The notes: a model not told the origin generated them from the sequence alone. A stretch of 64,000 nucleotides of DNA from Delphinapterus leucas (GCF_002288925.2 NW_022098076.1:84579062-84643061), one strand, 5' to 3'. Numbered from the stretch's first letter, positions 34,236 to 47,119 are shown. A program made the numbers and translations.

Positions 34236-34747
34236 AGACTTTTTTTTTTTTTTTTTTAGTTTTAGGTTCATAGCAAAATTGACAGGAAGGTGCAGAAAAT
34301 TCCCATATCCCGCCCCCCCCCCACAGAGGTTTCCTCACCATAAACATCCCACTCGGAATGGTACCTTTGTTACAAGTGACAAACCTACATCGACACATCA
34401 TAATCACCTCATCAACCAAAGTCCGTTGTTTATACTAGGGTTCATTCTATGGGTTTGGACAAATGTATAATGAAATTAATCCATTATTATGGTATCATAC
34501 AGAGTATTTTCTTTTTTTTTCCAGATTCTTTTTTTAAACTTAATTTTATTTATTTTTTTATACAGCAGGTTATTATTAGTCATCAGTTTTATACACATCA
34601 GTGTATACATGTCAATCCCAATTGCTCAATTCATCACACCACCATCCCCACCCCACCGCGGCTTTCCCCCCTTCGTGTCCATATGTTTTTTCTCTACATC
34701 TGTGTCTCAACTTCTGCCCTGCAAACCGGTTCATCTGTACCATTTTT

Positions 34748-37700
34748 CTAGGTTCCACATACATGCATTAATATACGATATTTGTTTTTCTCTTTCTAAC
34801 TTACTTCACTCTGTATGACAGTCTCTAGATCCATCCACATCTCAACAAATGACCCAATTTCGTTCCTTTTTATGGCGGAGTAATATTCCATTGTATATAT
34901 GTACCACAACTTTTTTATCCATTCATCTGTCGATGGGCATTTAGGTTGCTTCCATGACCTGGCTATTGTAAATAGTGCTGCAATGAACATTGGGGTGCAT
35001 GTGTCTTTTTGAATTATGGTTTTCTCTGGGTATATGCCCAGTAGTGGGATTGCTGGGTCCTATGGTAATTCTATTTTTCGTTTTTTAAGGAACCTCCATA
35101 CTGTTCTCCATACTGGCTGCATCAATTTACAGTCCCACCAACAGTGCAAGAGGGTTCCCTTTTCTCCACACCCTCTCCAGCATTTGTTGTTTGTAGAGTT
35201 TCTGATGATGCCCATTCTAACTGGTGTGAGGTGATACCTCATTGTAGTTTTGATTTGCATTTCTCTAACAATTAGTGATGTTGAGCAGCTTTTCATGTGC
35301 TTCTTGGCCAGCTGTATGTCTTCTTTGGAGAAATGCCTATTTAGGTCTTCTGCCCAAGAGTGTTCTTCCTAAGTTTTCCTCTAAGAGTTTTATAGTGTCC
35401 GGTCTTACATTTAGGTCTCGAATCCATTTTGAGTTTATTTTTGTGTATGGTGTTAGGGAGTGTTCTAATTTCATTCTTTTAAATGTAGCTGTCCAGTTTT
35501 CCCAGCACCACTTACTGAAGAGACTGTCTTTTCTCCATTGTATAGCCTTGCCTCCTTTGTCATAGATTAGTTGACCATAGGTGTGTGGGTTTATCTCTGG
35601 GCTTTCTATCTTGTTCCATTGATCTATGTTTCTGTTTTTGTGCCAGTACCATATTGTCTTGATTACTGTAGCTTTGTAGTATAGTCTGAAGTCAGGGAGT
35701 CTGATTCCTCCCACTCCATTTTTTCCCTCAAGACTGCTTTGTCTATTCGGGGTCTTTTGTGTCTCCATACAAATTTTAAGATTGTTTGTTCTAGTTCTGT
35801 AAAAAATGTCATTGGTAATTTGATAGGGATTGCATTGAATCTGTAGATTGCTTTTGTTAGTATAGTCATTTTCACAATATTGATTCTTCCGATCCAAGAG
35901 CATGGTATATCTGTCCATCTGTTTGTATCATCTCTAATTTCTTTCATCAGAGTCTTACAGTTTTCTGCATACAGATCTTTTGTCTCCCTAGGTAGGTTTA
36001 TTCCTAGGTATTTTATTCTTTTGTTGCAATGGTAAATGGGAGTGTTTCCTTAATTTCTCTTTCAGATTATTCATCATTAGTGTATAGGAATGCAAGAGAT
36101 TTCTGTGCATTAATTTTGAATCCTGCAACTTTACCAAATTCATTGATTAGCTCTAGTAGTTTTCTGGTGGCATTTTTAGGATTTTCTGTGTATAGTATCA
36201 TGTCATCTGCAAACAGTGACAGTTTTACTACTTTTCCAATTTGTATTTCTTTTACTTCTTTAATTGCCGTGGCTAAAACTTCCAAAACTATGTTGAATAA
36301 TAGTGGTGAAAGTGGACATCCTTGTCTTGTTCCTGATCTTAGAGGAAATGCTTTCAATTTTTCAGCATTGAGAATGATTTTTGTGTGGGTTTGTCATATA
36401 TGGCCTTTATTATGTTGAGGCAGATTCCCTCTATGCCCACTTTCTGGAGAGTTTTTGTCATAACTGGGTGTTGAATTTTTTCAAAAGCTTTTTCTGCATC
36501 TATTGAGATTATCATGTGGTTTTTATCCTTCAATTTTTTAATATGGTGTATCACATTGATTGATTTGCATATACTGAAGAATCCTTGCATCCCTAGGATA
36601 AATCCCACTTGATCATGGTGTATGATCCTTTTAATGTGTTGTTGGATTCTGTATGCTAGTATTTTGTTGAGGATTTTTGCATCTATATTCATCAGTAATA
36701 TTGGTCTGTAATTTCCTTTTTTTGCGGTATCTTTGTCTGGTTTTGGTGTCAGGGTGATGGTGGCCTCATAGAATGAGTTTGGGAGTGTTCCTTCCTCTGC
36801 AATTTTTTGGAAGAGTTTGAGAAGGATGGGTGTTAGCTCTTCTCTAAATGTTTGATAGAATTCATCTGTGAAGCTATCTGGTCCTGGACTTTTGTTTGTT
36901 GGAAGATTTTTAATCACAGTTTCAATTTCATTACTTGTGGTTGGTCTGTTTATATTTTCTATTTCTTCCTGGTTCAGTCTTGGAGGACTATACCTTTCTA
37001 AGAATTTGTCCATTTCTTCCAGGTTGTCCATTTTATTGGCATAGAGCTGCTTGTAGTAGTCTCTTAGGATGCTTTGTATTTCTGCGGTGTCCATTGTAAC
37101 TTCTCCTTTTTCATTTCTAATCTTGTTGATTTGAGTCCTCTGCCTCTTTTTCTTGATGAGTCTGGCTAATGGTTTATCAATTTTGTTTATGTTCTCAAAG
37201 AAACAGCTTTTAGTTTTATTGATCTTTGCTATTGTTTTCTCTGTTTCTATTTCATTTATTTCTGCTCTGATCTTTATGATTTCTTTCCTTCGGCTAACTT
37301 TGGGTTTTGTGTGTTCTTCTTTCTCTAGTTCCTTTAAGTGTAAGGTTAGATTTTTTATTTGAGATTTTTCTTGTTTCTTGAGGTAGGCTTGTATAGCTAT
37401 AAACTTCCCTCTTAGAACTGCTTTTGCTGCATCCCGTAGGTTTTGGATCATCGTGTTTTCATTGTCATTTGTCTCTAGGTATTTTTTGATTTCCCCTTTG
37501 ATTTCTTCAGTGATGTCTTGGCTATTTAGTAACGTATTGTTTAGCCTCCATGTGTTTGTGTTTTTTACGTTTTTTTCCCTTGTAATTGATTTCTAATCTC
37601 ATAATGTTTTGGTCAGAAAAGATGCTTAATATGATTTCAATTTTCTTAAATTTACTGAGGCTTGATTTGTGACCCAAGATGTGATCTATCCTGTAGAATG

Positions 37701-38294
37701 TTCCATGAGCACTTGAGAAGAAAGTGTAATCTGCTGTTTTTGGATGGGATGTCCAATAAATATCAATTAAATCTATCTGGTCTGTTGTGTCATTTAAAGC
37801 TTCTGTTTCCTTATTTATTTTCATTTTGGATGATCTGTCCATTGGAGTAAATGAGGTGTTAAAGTCCCCCACTATTATTGTGTCACTGTCGATTTCCTGT
37901 TTTATAGCTGTTAGTAGTTGCCTTATGTATCTAGGTGCTCCTATGTTGGGTGCCTATATCTTTATAATTGTTATATCTTCTTCTTGGTTGATCTCTTGAT
38001 CATTATGTAGTGTCCTTCTTTATCTTTTGTAACAGTCTTTATTTTAAAGTCTATTTTATCAGATATGAGTATTGCTACTCCAGCTTTCTTTTGATTTCCA
38101 TTTGTATGGAATATCTTTTTCCATCCCCTCACTTTCAGTCTGTATGTGTCCCTAGGTCTGAAGTGGGTTTCTTGTAGAGAGCATATAGATGGGTCTTGTT
38201 TTTGTGTCCATTCAGCAAGCCTGTGTCTTTTGGTTGGAGTATTTAGTCCATTGACGTTTAAGGTAATTATCGATATGTATGTTCCTATGACCAT
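34748..38294 (-). pseudogene. L1 ORF2 (endonuclease and RT), broken
   Basis: The start ATG is at 38294 (MVIGTYISIITLNVNGLN), and the C-terminal stop is about 34750. The frame is interrupted several times and leaves open segments: 37971-38294 (endonuclease N-terminus, QETHFRPRDTYRLKVRGW), 37522-37872 (GDFNTSFTPMDRSSK, RIDHILGHKSSL), 36354-37451 (365 codons, endonuclease end into RT, including [14 protein letters not shown] and [17 protein letters not shown]), 36067-36357, 35337-35947, 35060-35296 and 34796-34990. The RT catalytic FADD is intact (36202-36213), unlike the plus-strand L1. This copy is less decayed but cannot make a full ORF2p. Confidence 0.88.
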
Positions 38295-38365
38295 TTTCTT
38301 AATTGTTTTGGGTTTGTTTTTGTAGGTACTTTTTTCTCTTGTGTTTCCCAGTTAGAGAGGTTCCT

Positions 38366-39239
38366 CTAGCATTTGTTGTAGAACTGGTTTGGTAATGCTG
38401 AATTCTCTTTGCTTTTGTTTGTCTGTAAAGCTTTTGATTTCTCCATCGAATCTGAATGAGATCCTTGCCAGGTAGAGTAATCTTGGTTGTAGGTTCTTCC
38501 CTTCTGGCTTGGCCACTCCCTTCTGGCTTGTAGAGTTTCTGCTGAGAAATCAGCTGTTAACCTTATGGGAGTTCCCTTGTATGTTATTTGTCATTTTTCC
38601 CTTGCTGCTTTCAATAATTTTTCTTTGTCTTTAATTTTTGCCAATTTGATTACTATGTGTCTCGGCGTGTTTCTCCTTGGATTTATCCGATGTGGGACTC
38701 ACTGTACTTCCTGGACTTGGGTGGCTCTTTCCTTTCCCATGTTAGGGAAGTTTTCAACTATAATCTCTTCAAACATTTTCTCGGGTCCTTTGTCTCTCTC
38801 TACTCCTTCTGAGACCCCTATAATGTGAATGTTGTTGCGTTTAATGTTGTCCCAGAGGTCTCTTAAGCTGTCTTCATTTCTTTTCATTCTTTTTTCTTTA
38901 TTCTGTTCCACAGCAGTGAATTCCACCATTCTGTCTTCCAGGTCACTTATCCGTTCTTCTGCCTCAGTTATTCTGCTATTGATTCCTTCTAATGTAGTTT
39001 TCATTTCAGTTATTGTGTCGTTCATCACTGTTTGTTCTTTAATTCTTCTAGGTCTTTGTTAAACCTTTCTTGCATCTTCTCAATCTTTGCCTCCATTCTT
39101 TTTCCGAGGTCCTGGATCATCTTCACTATCATTATTCTGAATTCTTTTTCTGGAAGGTTGCCTATCTCCACTTCATTTAGCTGTTTTCTGGGGTTTTATC
39201 TTGTTCCTTCATCGGGTACATAGCCCTCTGCCTTTTCAT
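38366..39239 (-). pseudogene. L1 ORF1, broken
   Basis: The start ATG is at 39239 (MKRQRAMYPMKEQDKTPENS), followed after about 20 codons by a stop and further lesions. A 109-codon segment at 38699-39028 holds the coiled-coil-like part and the beginning of the RRM (ITEAEERISDLEDRMVEF, then NIKRNNIHIIGVSEG). The C-terminus ends at TAG 38368-38366. It is the RNA-binding ORF1 protein of L1 and is colinear with 25731-26597. Confidence 0.82.
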
Positions 39240-40145
39240 TTTGTGTATCTTTCTGTGAATGTGGTTTTTGATCCACAGGCTGCAGGATTGTAGTTCTTCT
39301 TGCTTCTGCTGTCTGCCCTCTGGAGGATGAGGCTATCTAAGAGGCTTGTGTAGGTTTCCCGATGGGAGGGACTGGTGGTGGGTAGAGCTGACTGTTGCTC
39401 TGGTGGGCAGAGCTCAGTAAACTTTAATCTGCTTGACTGCTGATGGGTGGGTCTGGGTTCCCTCCCTGTTGGTTGTTTGGCCGGAGGCAACCCAACACTG
39501 GAGCCTACCTGGGCTCTTTGGTGGGGCTAATGACAGACTCTGGGAGGGCTCACGCCAAAGAGTACTTCCCAAAACTTCTGCTGCCAGTGTCCTTGTCCCC
39601 ATGGTGAGCCACAGCCACCTTCCGCCTCTGCAGGAGACCCTCCAACACTAGCACATAGGTCTGGTTCAGTCTCCCCTGGGGTCACTGCTCCTTCCCCTGG
39701 GTCCCGATGTGCACACTACTTTGTGTGTGCCCTCCAAGAGTGGAGTCTCTGTTTCCCCCAGTCCTGTCAAAGTCCTGCCATCAAATCCCACTGGGCTTTA
39801 AAGTCTGATTTTCTAGGAATTCCTCCTCCCTTTGTCGGACCCCCAGGTTGGGAAGCCTGATGTGGGGCTCCGACCTTCACTCCAGTGGGTGGACTTCTGT
39901 GGTATAAGTGTTCTCCAGTCTGTGAGTCACCCACCCAGCAGTAATGGGATTTGATTTTACTGTGATTTCACCCCTCCTGCTGTCTCATTGTGGCTTCTCC
40001 TTTGTCTTTGGATGTGGGGTATCTTTTTTGGTGAGTTTCAGTGTCTTCCTGTCGATGATTGTCCAGCAGCTAGTTGTGATTCTGGTGTTCTCACAAGAGG
40101 GAGTGAGAGCACGTCCTTCTACTCCGCCATCTTGGTTCCGGTTCC
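39240..40145 (-). promoter_or_regulatory. L1 5' UTR, second type
   Basis: A 0.9 kb, moderately GC-rich leader whose 5' end has CCAAGATGGCGGAGTAGAAG (YY1-type motif). I see little likeness to the plus-strand L1's 2.0 kb UTR beyond the first bases, although ORF1 and ORF2 are clearly alike. Confidence 0.75.
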
Positions 40146-41250
40146 CAGAGTATTTTCACTGCCCTAAAATCTCTCTGTGCTCTGCCTTTTCATCCTTCCG
40201 CCTTCCCCCCAACACCTGGCAACCGCTAATCTTTTCACTGACTTCATAGTTTTGCTTTTTCCAGAATGTCATCATTAGAATCATACATTATGGCCTTTTC
40301 ATATTGGTATCTTTCACCTAGTAATAGGCATTTAAGCTTCCTCCATGTCTTTTCCATGGCTTAGTACTGAATGATATTTCATTGTCTGGTTGTATCACAG
40401 TTTATTTATCCATTTACCTACTGAAGGACTTTTGGCTTTCTTCCAAGTTTGGCAATTATGAATAAAGGTGCTGTAAATGTCCATGTGCAGGTTTTTGTGG
40501 ACAGAAGTTTTCAACTTCTTTGGATTAATACCAAGGAGCACAGTTGCTGGATTGTATGCTAAGAGTATGTTTAGCTTTGTAAGAAGTTGCCAAACTGTCT
40601 TCTAAAGTGGCTGTACCATTGTTTTGCATTCCCATTAGCTGATATCTCATTGTCGTTTTAATTTGTATTTCCCTGATGACCTACGATGTCGGGCATCTTT
40701 TCATATGCATATTTGCCATCTGTATGTCTTCTTTGATGAAGTGTCTATTAGGGTTTTGGGCTCATTTTTTTAATTAGGTTGTTTTTTTTCTTATTGTGTT
40801 TTATAAGTTCTTTGTGTATTTTGGATAACAGCCCTTTATCACAAATCTCTCTGCAAATATTTTCTCCCAGTCTGGGGCCTTACTTCTCATTCTCTTGGCC
40901 TTGTCTTTTGCAGAGCAGAAGTTTTAAATTTTAATGAAGTCCCACTTATCAAATTTTTATGGATTGTGCCTTAGTGTTGTATTTAAAAAAATGTTGCCAT
41001 GTGCAAGGCCATCTAGATTTTCTCCAATGCTATCTTCTAGGAGTTTTATGGTTTTGTGTTTTAGTTTCTATTGCTTTTTAATGCAAAACACTTTAGCTTT
41101 GTCTTTTGTGTCTTTGTCTTTTCTTACGATGAATTTACCCACTGATCATCACATTTTGCTTACAAAAACAATTCCCTCTCTGAGAGAATTTCTAGCAGGT
41201 GTTAAAATTGTGGCATATTTATATTCTGCATACTTAATTATTCTATAATA

Positions 41251-42637
41251 TACATGGACAGGAGGGTAGAGTATTGCCCAGAGTGAGAGGATTTTGAGCT
41301 TGAACTGGAATGTAGTCTTGCTTTGAAAGCATCACTTTTTTTTTTTCTGAGTAAATAGTGCAAAATAAATAGTTTATAACATAATGATTGAACAGTTTCT
41401 TTTCAATAACAGATAATTATTATCTCCGATTTCTCCTTTGGCCTTCTACTGTGGTTGTGAATCTCTTTCCTTTTAATGTAATCATAAATAAATTGACCCT
41501 TTCTCTATATCTGAACGCTTTATGCTTTTTTGCCCAAAGTGAGATGAGCAGAAAGAAGACTGAGGGGTAGATGAGAGACCATCAGCTATAGCATTAGAAG
41601 ACATGGGTTGCAGTCTTGGTTCTTCACTTATTAGATAACTCACTCTGGAATAATTACTCAGTCGATCTGGGCCCCCATTTCTCTATCTGAAACTCAAGTG
41701 GCTGTGCTAGATGACTCTAAAATTGCTAGAAAAATATCACTGAACTCTAAGTAGGTCACTCTTCGTAGTAGATTTTTCCACATCTACGTTGACCCTAGAA
41801 AGTCTCCAAATCTAGGTAAGCCGGTTTAAAAGGGGAGACCAAGAATATAAGAGAGGAAATGATGAGTCTACTCTTTTCCATTTGTTAATTTTTAAAATAA
41901 AAATTCTGGTAAAATCTTTTAGAATTTCCATTAATCATAAAAAGGGCATTGAGCCTCTCCTCTGACTCTGTCGCTGATTAAAAATCTTTCATTTCTCTTC
42001 CACCTGGAATTATAGGAGTTTTCTATGTTCTTACCCTTCTTGCTGGTTTGGTTATCATAGGGACACTGTCAACATTGGTTTCCAAAAAGTATTGTGTTCA
42101 CGTTTTATCCCTGGTGTACTGGTATTTTGCCTGCTCTGTTAGAAACTGGAAAAATTCTCTCCCACACCTTGAAAACTCATGTGAAAAATGATGCCAACTG
42201 TAAAGGCCTTTCTTGTAACAGAAAGAAAAATGTTGACATTTACATGTTTTGGTTTAGCTTTTTCTTCCTGCCTCGGTGCTGACAGGTGCAATCCTGATGC
42301 ACATGATTCATTTTCTACTTGTTCTTTACTTTGTATCACTTCAAACACGCCATTTGTTTAAGAAGAAAGAAAAATTGCCTCTATCAATTCATGGTTTCTG
42401 CCTAGAAGAAGAGAACTGTCCTCTAGGGAGAATGTCTAGAAAATCACTTTATTTTATCGAGAGTAAGAGTTCCAGGGGTACAGCTGGAAGGGGGCTGCTT
42501 CTCCCCATCTCAGAGTTTTAGTGACTTAACCAAAAAAGAAGCATCAATTTCTTCAAGCCCTGAGCAGATAGGAAGGCAAGAAAAGGTTCTCTTTGCTCCC
42601 AGGTGAGCTGGGCATTTGGAAGTTTCTCAGTAACTCT
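41251..42637. other. Mostly unassigned AT-rich sequence, one MIR inside
   Basis: No gene is recognised. A sense MIR-like stretch lies around 41600-41745 ('gacatgggttgcagtcttgg', then 'ggcccccatttctctatctg'). Confidence 0.4.
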
Positions 42638-43060
42638 TCTTTTTTTAAGCTTTATTAAGATTTAATTCACATACCATTTAAAGTGTAAAATTCAATGTTT
42701 TACAAACATATTCACAGAATTGTGCGGCCATCATTACAATCTTATTTTAGAACATTTTTGTCCGTCCCCCCCCCCCCAAAGAAACCCACAGAGCTTTGGC
42801 AGTCACTCCCCATTTCCTGCCACCTCCATCTCCTGGTAATCATTCATCTACTTTCTATCTCTATGGACTTGCCAGTCTGGGACATTTCAGATAAATGGAC
42901 TCATGTATGATGTGGTCTTTTGTGTCTGGCTTCTTTCACTCAGCGTAAAGTATTTGAGGTTTATCTATGTTGTAGTATGTATCAGTACTTCATTTTTTGC
43001 TGTTAAATATTCCACTGTATGGATATATCCCATTTTATTTTTAGTGATTGACGCCATGAA
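42638..43060 (-). mobile_element. Old L1 3' end, antisense
   Basis: 'agctttattaagatttaatt', 'cacataccatttaaagtgta' and 'gtgcggccatcattacaatc' are the antisense 3' UTR of an old L1, with antisense ORF2 end sequence to about 43050 ('cttctttcactcagcgtaaa'). A 12-C run sits at 42766-42777. Confidence 0.8.
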
Positions 43061-43539
43061 AAGCGGAGGAGAAAGCTGGCAGAGATTTCGCACCAATAAC
43101 GGTGTGGCCTGGGTAAACAGGAAAAAAGGTGTAGCTGCCTCTGTGAAAGAACTGGGTTTCCATAGAGTGTACATTTCCTGAAAGCGGAAATGCTGTTTCT
43201 TCTGTGTGTCGTGCTCCTGTGTCTGTCTGGCCCTCCTCTGCCTTCCAGGATGGGACACCTGGACCCACACCCGCTGGCATAGCACTGCTCCATTTTAAGG
43301 ACCTATTTTCAATCTTGGGGGTGGAGAATGGATTTAAGGAACATTGCCTCATTGTTTCCCAAGTAGTGTTTTGATGTTCCAGAAAGTCACAAGAGATGAT
43401 CTGTTAAAAAACAAAATAAGGCATTCTGAGATCAAATACATTTGGGAAATGTCTTATGTTCCCTCTCTGGAGATTTGAAATGAAACTGAGCATATGAACG
43501 TCTCTTCAATAACATCAGTAAAGTATTTGGTTAAAGTAT
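43061..43539. other. Unassigned sequence
   Basis: No gene or repeat is recognised. Overlapping minus frames at 42965-43352 stay open for about 100 codons without recognisable domains. Confidence 0.35.
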
Positions 43540-44076
43540 TTGGTGAGCCCAGAGGCATACAAGATTATCTTTCACCATCTCCAGGGACAATGTGATCCAC
43601 AGAAAAGTGTGGAAGTTCATCCTTTGGGGAACACTCTAGGACCACTGGCCCAGCCTGACCACATGCTGCAGCCAAGATTATGGGGCTTCTGCCCTGATTG
43701 CTGGGGCCCAAGCCATATCTCAGGGCTCAGGCCACAGACCTGGAGACTGCCTTTGTCTTATTCTCCAGGTCTTTCTGCTCTTATCAGTTTGCCCAGGGAC
43801 CCCAACCATGCCCTGAAAACTCAGCCCGGGGGCTGGGGCTCTGTTAGCTCCTGGTCAATTTCCCCATGGTTCTTTGCATCCTTAGCCACCCTACTGGGTA
43901 AGTCTCTTCAGAGATTGCTTGTCATTCCTTGGGATACTCCAGGTTCTTTCATGCTTTGCATCCTGACAGCACATTCTTCTGCTTGGATGATCAACAATTT
44001 GCACAGATCCCAATTTCTGTCCCTCCCTATGTCCTGGTCACTGTCACCCAGGATCCCCTATTCCACAGTAGTTTAG
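43540..44076 (+). other. Unassigned 178-codon open frame
   Basis: The frame runs from ATG 43540 (MVSPEAYKIIFHHL) to TAG 44076. It is rich in Pro, Ser, Leu and Trp (GFCPDCWGPSHISGL, LGKSLQRLLVIPWDTPG). I recognise no domain, signal peptide or membrane segment, and no splice structure. The local GC is higher than the flanks. It does not match a repeat I know. It may be chance, a pseudogene of something unrecognised, or part of an old repeat. I do not call it a gene. Confidence 0.25.
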
Positions 44077-44234
44077 TGATCCCAAGATACCCAAGATACG
44101 TTTGAGATATGGCAGTGCCCCTCTGGAGTGTCTCGCACAAGGTAGATGCACAAGGTTTGTTGCTGAAATTGCAGCAAGTAGCATCAGTGTCATCTTTCTC
44201 CCTTGGGGTTGGATTCTGTACATGTTGTTGTCAA

Positions 44235-44430
44235 AGAAGCATGAGGTTTAGAGTCAGGCAGGCTCCGGCTTTGGTCTTAGCTCTGGACTTAGTGGCCAGG
44301 TGACCTTGTGCGGGATACAAATTTCTCTGCGTCTCAGTTTTCTCATCTGTAAAATAGGGATTAATACACCTACCTCACATGGTGGTTTTAAGGATAGGTT
44401 TTGAATTGATTTAGACATCATTGTTATTAA
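44235..44430 (+). repeat. MIR SINE
   Basis: 'tttagagtcaggcaggctcc', 'ccaggtgaccttgtgcggga', 'ctcagttttctcatctgtaa' and 'cctacctcacatggtggttt' give sense MIR almost end to end. Confidence 0.78.
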
Positions 44431-46615
44431 CAAGAATTCCATGATTCTGGTATGAGTAGTTCCCAAATATCATTTCGAGAGACACTGGAGTAGATAACAG
44501 ATATGAAACTTCTTAGCAGAGAACTTATGTATGTTGAGCTAATATTTGAAAATCACTAAGAACAAGGCCTAGTACATAAGGTGTCTAAGTGTTATGTGTT
44601 AAAAAAAGGAAGAGATTTATCTTTCTTCTTCCTTCTATATAATAAGGACCTGTGAGTCATTGGCTTAGGGAAGAAATTAGAAAATCTCTCATATAATGCT
44701 GCTAGTCATAGCAGGATTTGGGGCGATGCCCCACTTTTGCTGGGTTCCATCATGGTAACACTGGACCACAGAGGACAAGCAGAACCCCAGGCAGCATGGA
44801 GGAGCTGGAACTGTGCTGGCTGAGAGGTGAAACTTAAGTGTACTTTTAAGGAAATCTTCTTGAAAGAAAAACTATGCAGATATCAAGCATACTTCTGATT
44901 CCCAAACCAGGTAGCAATTCCCTATGTACTACCCCTCATCTCAAGTGCTATCTTGAAGACCCCTGCCCTTCTTACTAGAATATCCCCTTTATCCTCCTTT
45001 GTCCACTCAACTTCAAGCCCGGTATCAAAACCTTTCCCCCTTCACCTGCCTCCTGTCCCTAACTTCACTTTCCCAGATCCCTGTGACACCCGAGAGAGAG
45101 AATCCCCAACACTTAAGGACAAGTGTGTTCTGACTGTGTCTGTGCTTTCCTGAACTTGGACTCCATGGGGGATTCCAAAGAATAAAATGAGAAACTAGCC
45201 GTCAGTTTCTCCTTTTCGTCTCTCCTAGGAGAGCTGCAGCTGGCAGGCAGATGGGTTTGGCAGAGTTGATAGAACTCGCCGCTAGATCTTTCTTATTGGA
45301 AAGAAAATGAGGGTAGCAAGGTGCTGGATGGAGAGCCTCTGCCTTGCTTTTGGAAGCCCCTGAACCCCACAACCAGCAGAAGCTCTGCTGGCCTTCTGCA
45401 ATAGAGCTGTCTTTGCAGGTGTAATATTTCAGTGAGGGGCTGGGAGCCTGCTGCTGAGCTAAGAAAGAGTCAGTTGCTAGACCTTGATCCATGAAGCCAG
45501 TAGGCACATCTTCAGTAGTGTTCCATTTATATGTGTCCCCAACTTTGGTTTTTATTTAATTTTTCTTTTCCATAAAAGCACAATTCTTTTCCGAGAAGGT
45601 GATTGTCAGCATAGCTAATCTGTAAGTGTATCATTCAGCTTAGGCATTTAGCCAGGAGAACTGCTCCCATGTAATGTACCCACATGTTCTTGGTGTTATG
45701 ACTCCGAAGTGCTGGTACATAAAATTAGAAAGCTATTGATTCAAGTAAGAAAAAGAACACGTGTTTATTTTGAAGTTGGTGGTGCAGATTGGTTTAGGAA
45801 AACAATTCTCCTGACTCTACAACTAACTAGTTTTAAGACTTTGACAAAACTCTTTGCTGTGTGGTTGACTTATTTGTTGAGTTGTTCTGAAGTCACAACA
45901 CTGAAATTTTACTGTGGATTTGAACATTTACCCTCTTCCCTCCAAACCAATTTTACGTTTCTAATTTGAAGCTCTGAATTGATAAAAATAGATGACAGGA
46001 ATAAAGTAGGTCCATATTCTTCTCATTTCCCAATAGGTCTGAGTTTTTCTTTTTGAGAATTAAAAAAAGAAAACAAAATAACACCAGGATTAACTGGCTC
46101 TGTTCCCAGCACCAGGAAACTACCTGCTCAGCCAGGCAGAATGGGGGAAGGCCAGAGATAAAGGGCCTGGGAACAGCATATCAGTTAGGTTTTTCTAAGG
46201 AGGGGAAATCAAGTAGCACACAAGCTGTGCAGCATGATTATCTGAATGAGGATAAAGGAAAGAGGAGCAGTGCCAAGGCTGGGAAATTACCATCTCAAAT
46301 AATAGGAGTCCTGTAATTCTGCCCAAGGAAACAACTAAGAGCAATTCGGAGCCTACTTTGTGTTACAGAAAAGACTAAGGGAAGTTGAAAGTCCTTTGCA
46401 TGGTGGGCTCAGGGAAATGAATTTAAAGGAATAAGCACAGATTTTTTTTTTTCAGAGAAAAAAAAACTTTGCAGAAATGCTCCCAGGCAGTGATTCTTCA
46501 ACTTTTTGGAGTTAGAGGATCCTTAAAGGCTCTGATGAAAACTGTAGCCTCTTTCCTCAGAAAAATCCACCTATGTCCATAGACCCAACACTTTTTTCTA
46601 AGGCATTAGAAAAAA
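44431..46615. other. Unassigned sequence
   Basis: I find no gene and no confident repeat in 2.2 kb. Open frames such as 45202-45507 (minus, 101 codons) have no recognised motif. A 10-T run precedes 46453, and an A-run follows at 46460-46467. Confidence 0.4.
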
Positions 46616-47119
46616 GTCTTTTTCTAAAACTTTTTTTTTAGAGCAGTTTTAAATTCACAGCAAAACTGAGAGGAAGGTATAGAGATTTTCCATGTAGCCC
46701 CTGCCCCTGCAAATGCACCAGAGTGGTGCATTTGGTACAATCTATGAACACATATGGACATGTCGTTATCACCCAAGGTCCACTGTTTATGTTAGGATCC
46801 ACTCTTGGTATTGTACATTCTATGGGCTTTGACAAGTGTATAATGACGTCCATCATGATAGTATTATACAGAGGATTTTAACTGCCCTAAGAATCCTTTG
46901 TGCTCCATCTATTCATCCCTCTCACTACCCAAAACCCCTGTCAACCACTATCTTTTTACTGTCTCCATAGTTTTGCCTTTTCCAGAGTGACATATAGTTG
47001 GAATCACACAGTATTTAGCCTTTTCAGATTGGCTTCTTTCACTTAGTAATATACATTTACGGTTCCACCATGTCTTTTCCATGGCTTCATAGCCCATTTC
47101 TTTTTAGCGCTGAATAATA

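Larger units (their letters stand above)
34512..40145 (-). mobile_element. Near-complete L1 retrotransposon, about 5.6 kb, inactive
   Basis: Read on the minus strand it starts at 40145 with GGGAACCGGAACCAAGATGG and runs through a 0.9 kb 5' UTR, ORF1, ORF2 and a 3' UTR, ending in an A-tail (plus-strand T-run from 34512). Perfect 12-bp duplications, CAGAGTATTTTC, lie at 34500-34511 and 40146-40157 and prove insertion by target-primed reverse transcription into the older L1. ORFs are broken. Confidence 0.93.
34236..41250 (-). mobile_element. Older L1 3' half, antisense, split by a younger L1
   Basis: The left part (34236-34511) has an oligo-T then TTTTAGGTTCATAGCAAAAT, TGACAGGAAGGTGCAGAAAA and TTCTATGGGTTTGGACAAAT. 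The right part (40146-41250) continues in the same register with CACTGCCCTAAAATCTCTCT, then antisense ORF2 C-terminus (GCTGTAAATGTCCATGTGCA, then TTTGATGAAGTGTCTATTAG). The same family is at 46620. The interval 34512-40145 is the inserted element, not part of this one. Confidence 0.82.

Noticed and set aside
36354..37451. 365-codon reverse-transcriptase-like frame as a domesticated gene
   Set aside because: It lies in register within a complete L1 with target duplications, and the neighbouring frames continue ORF2.
45202..45507. 101-codon minus open frame as a small gene
   Set aside because: No signal peptide, domain or splice context is visible. Not distinguishable from chance.
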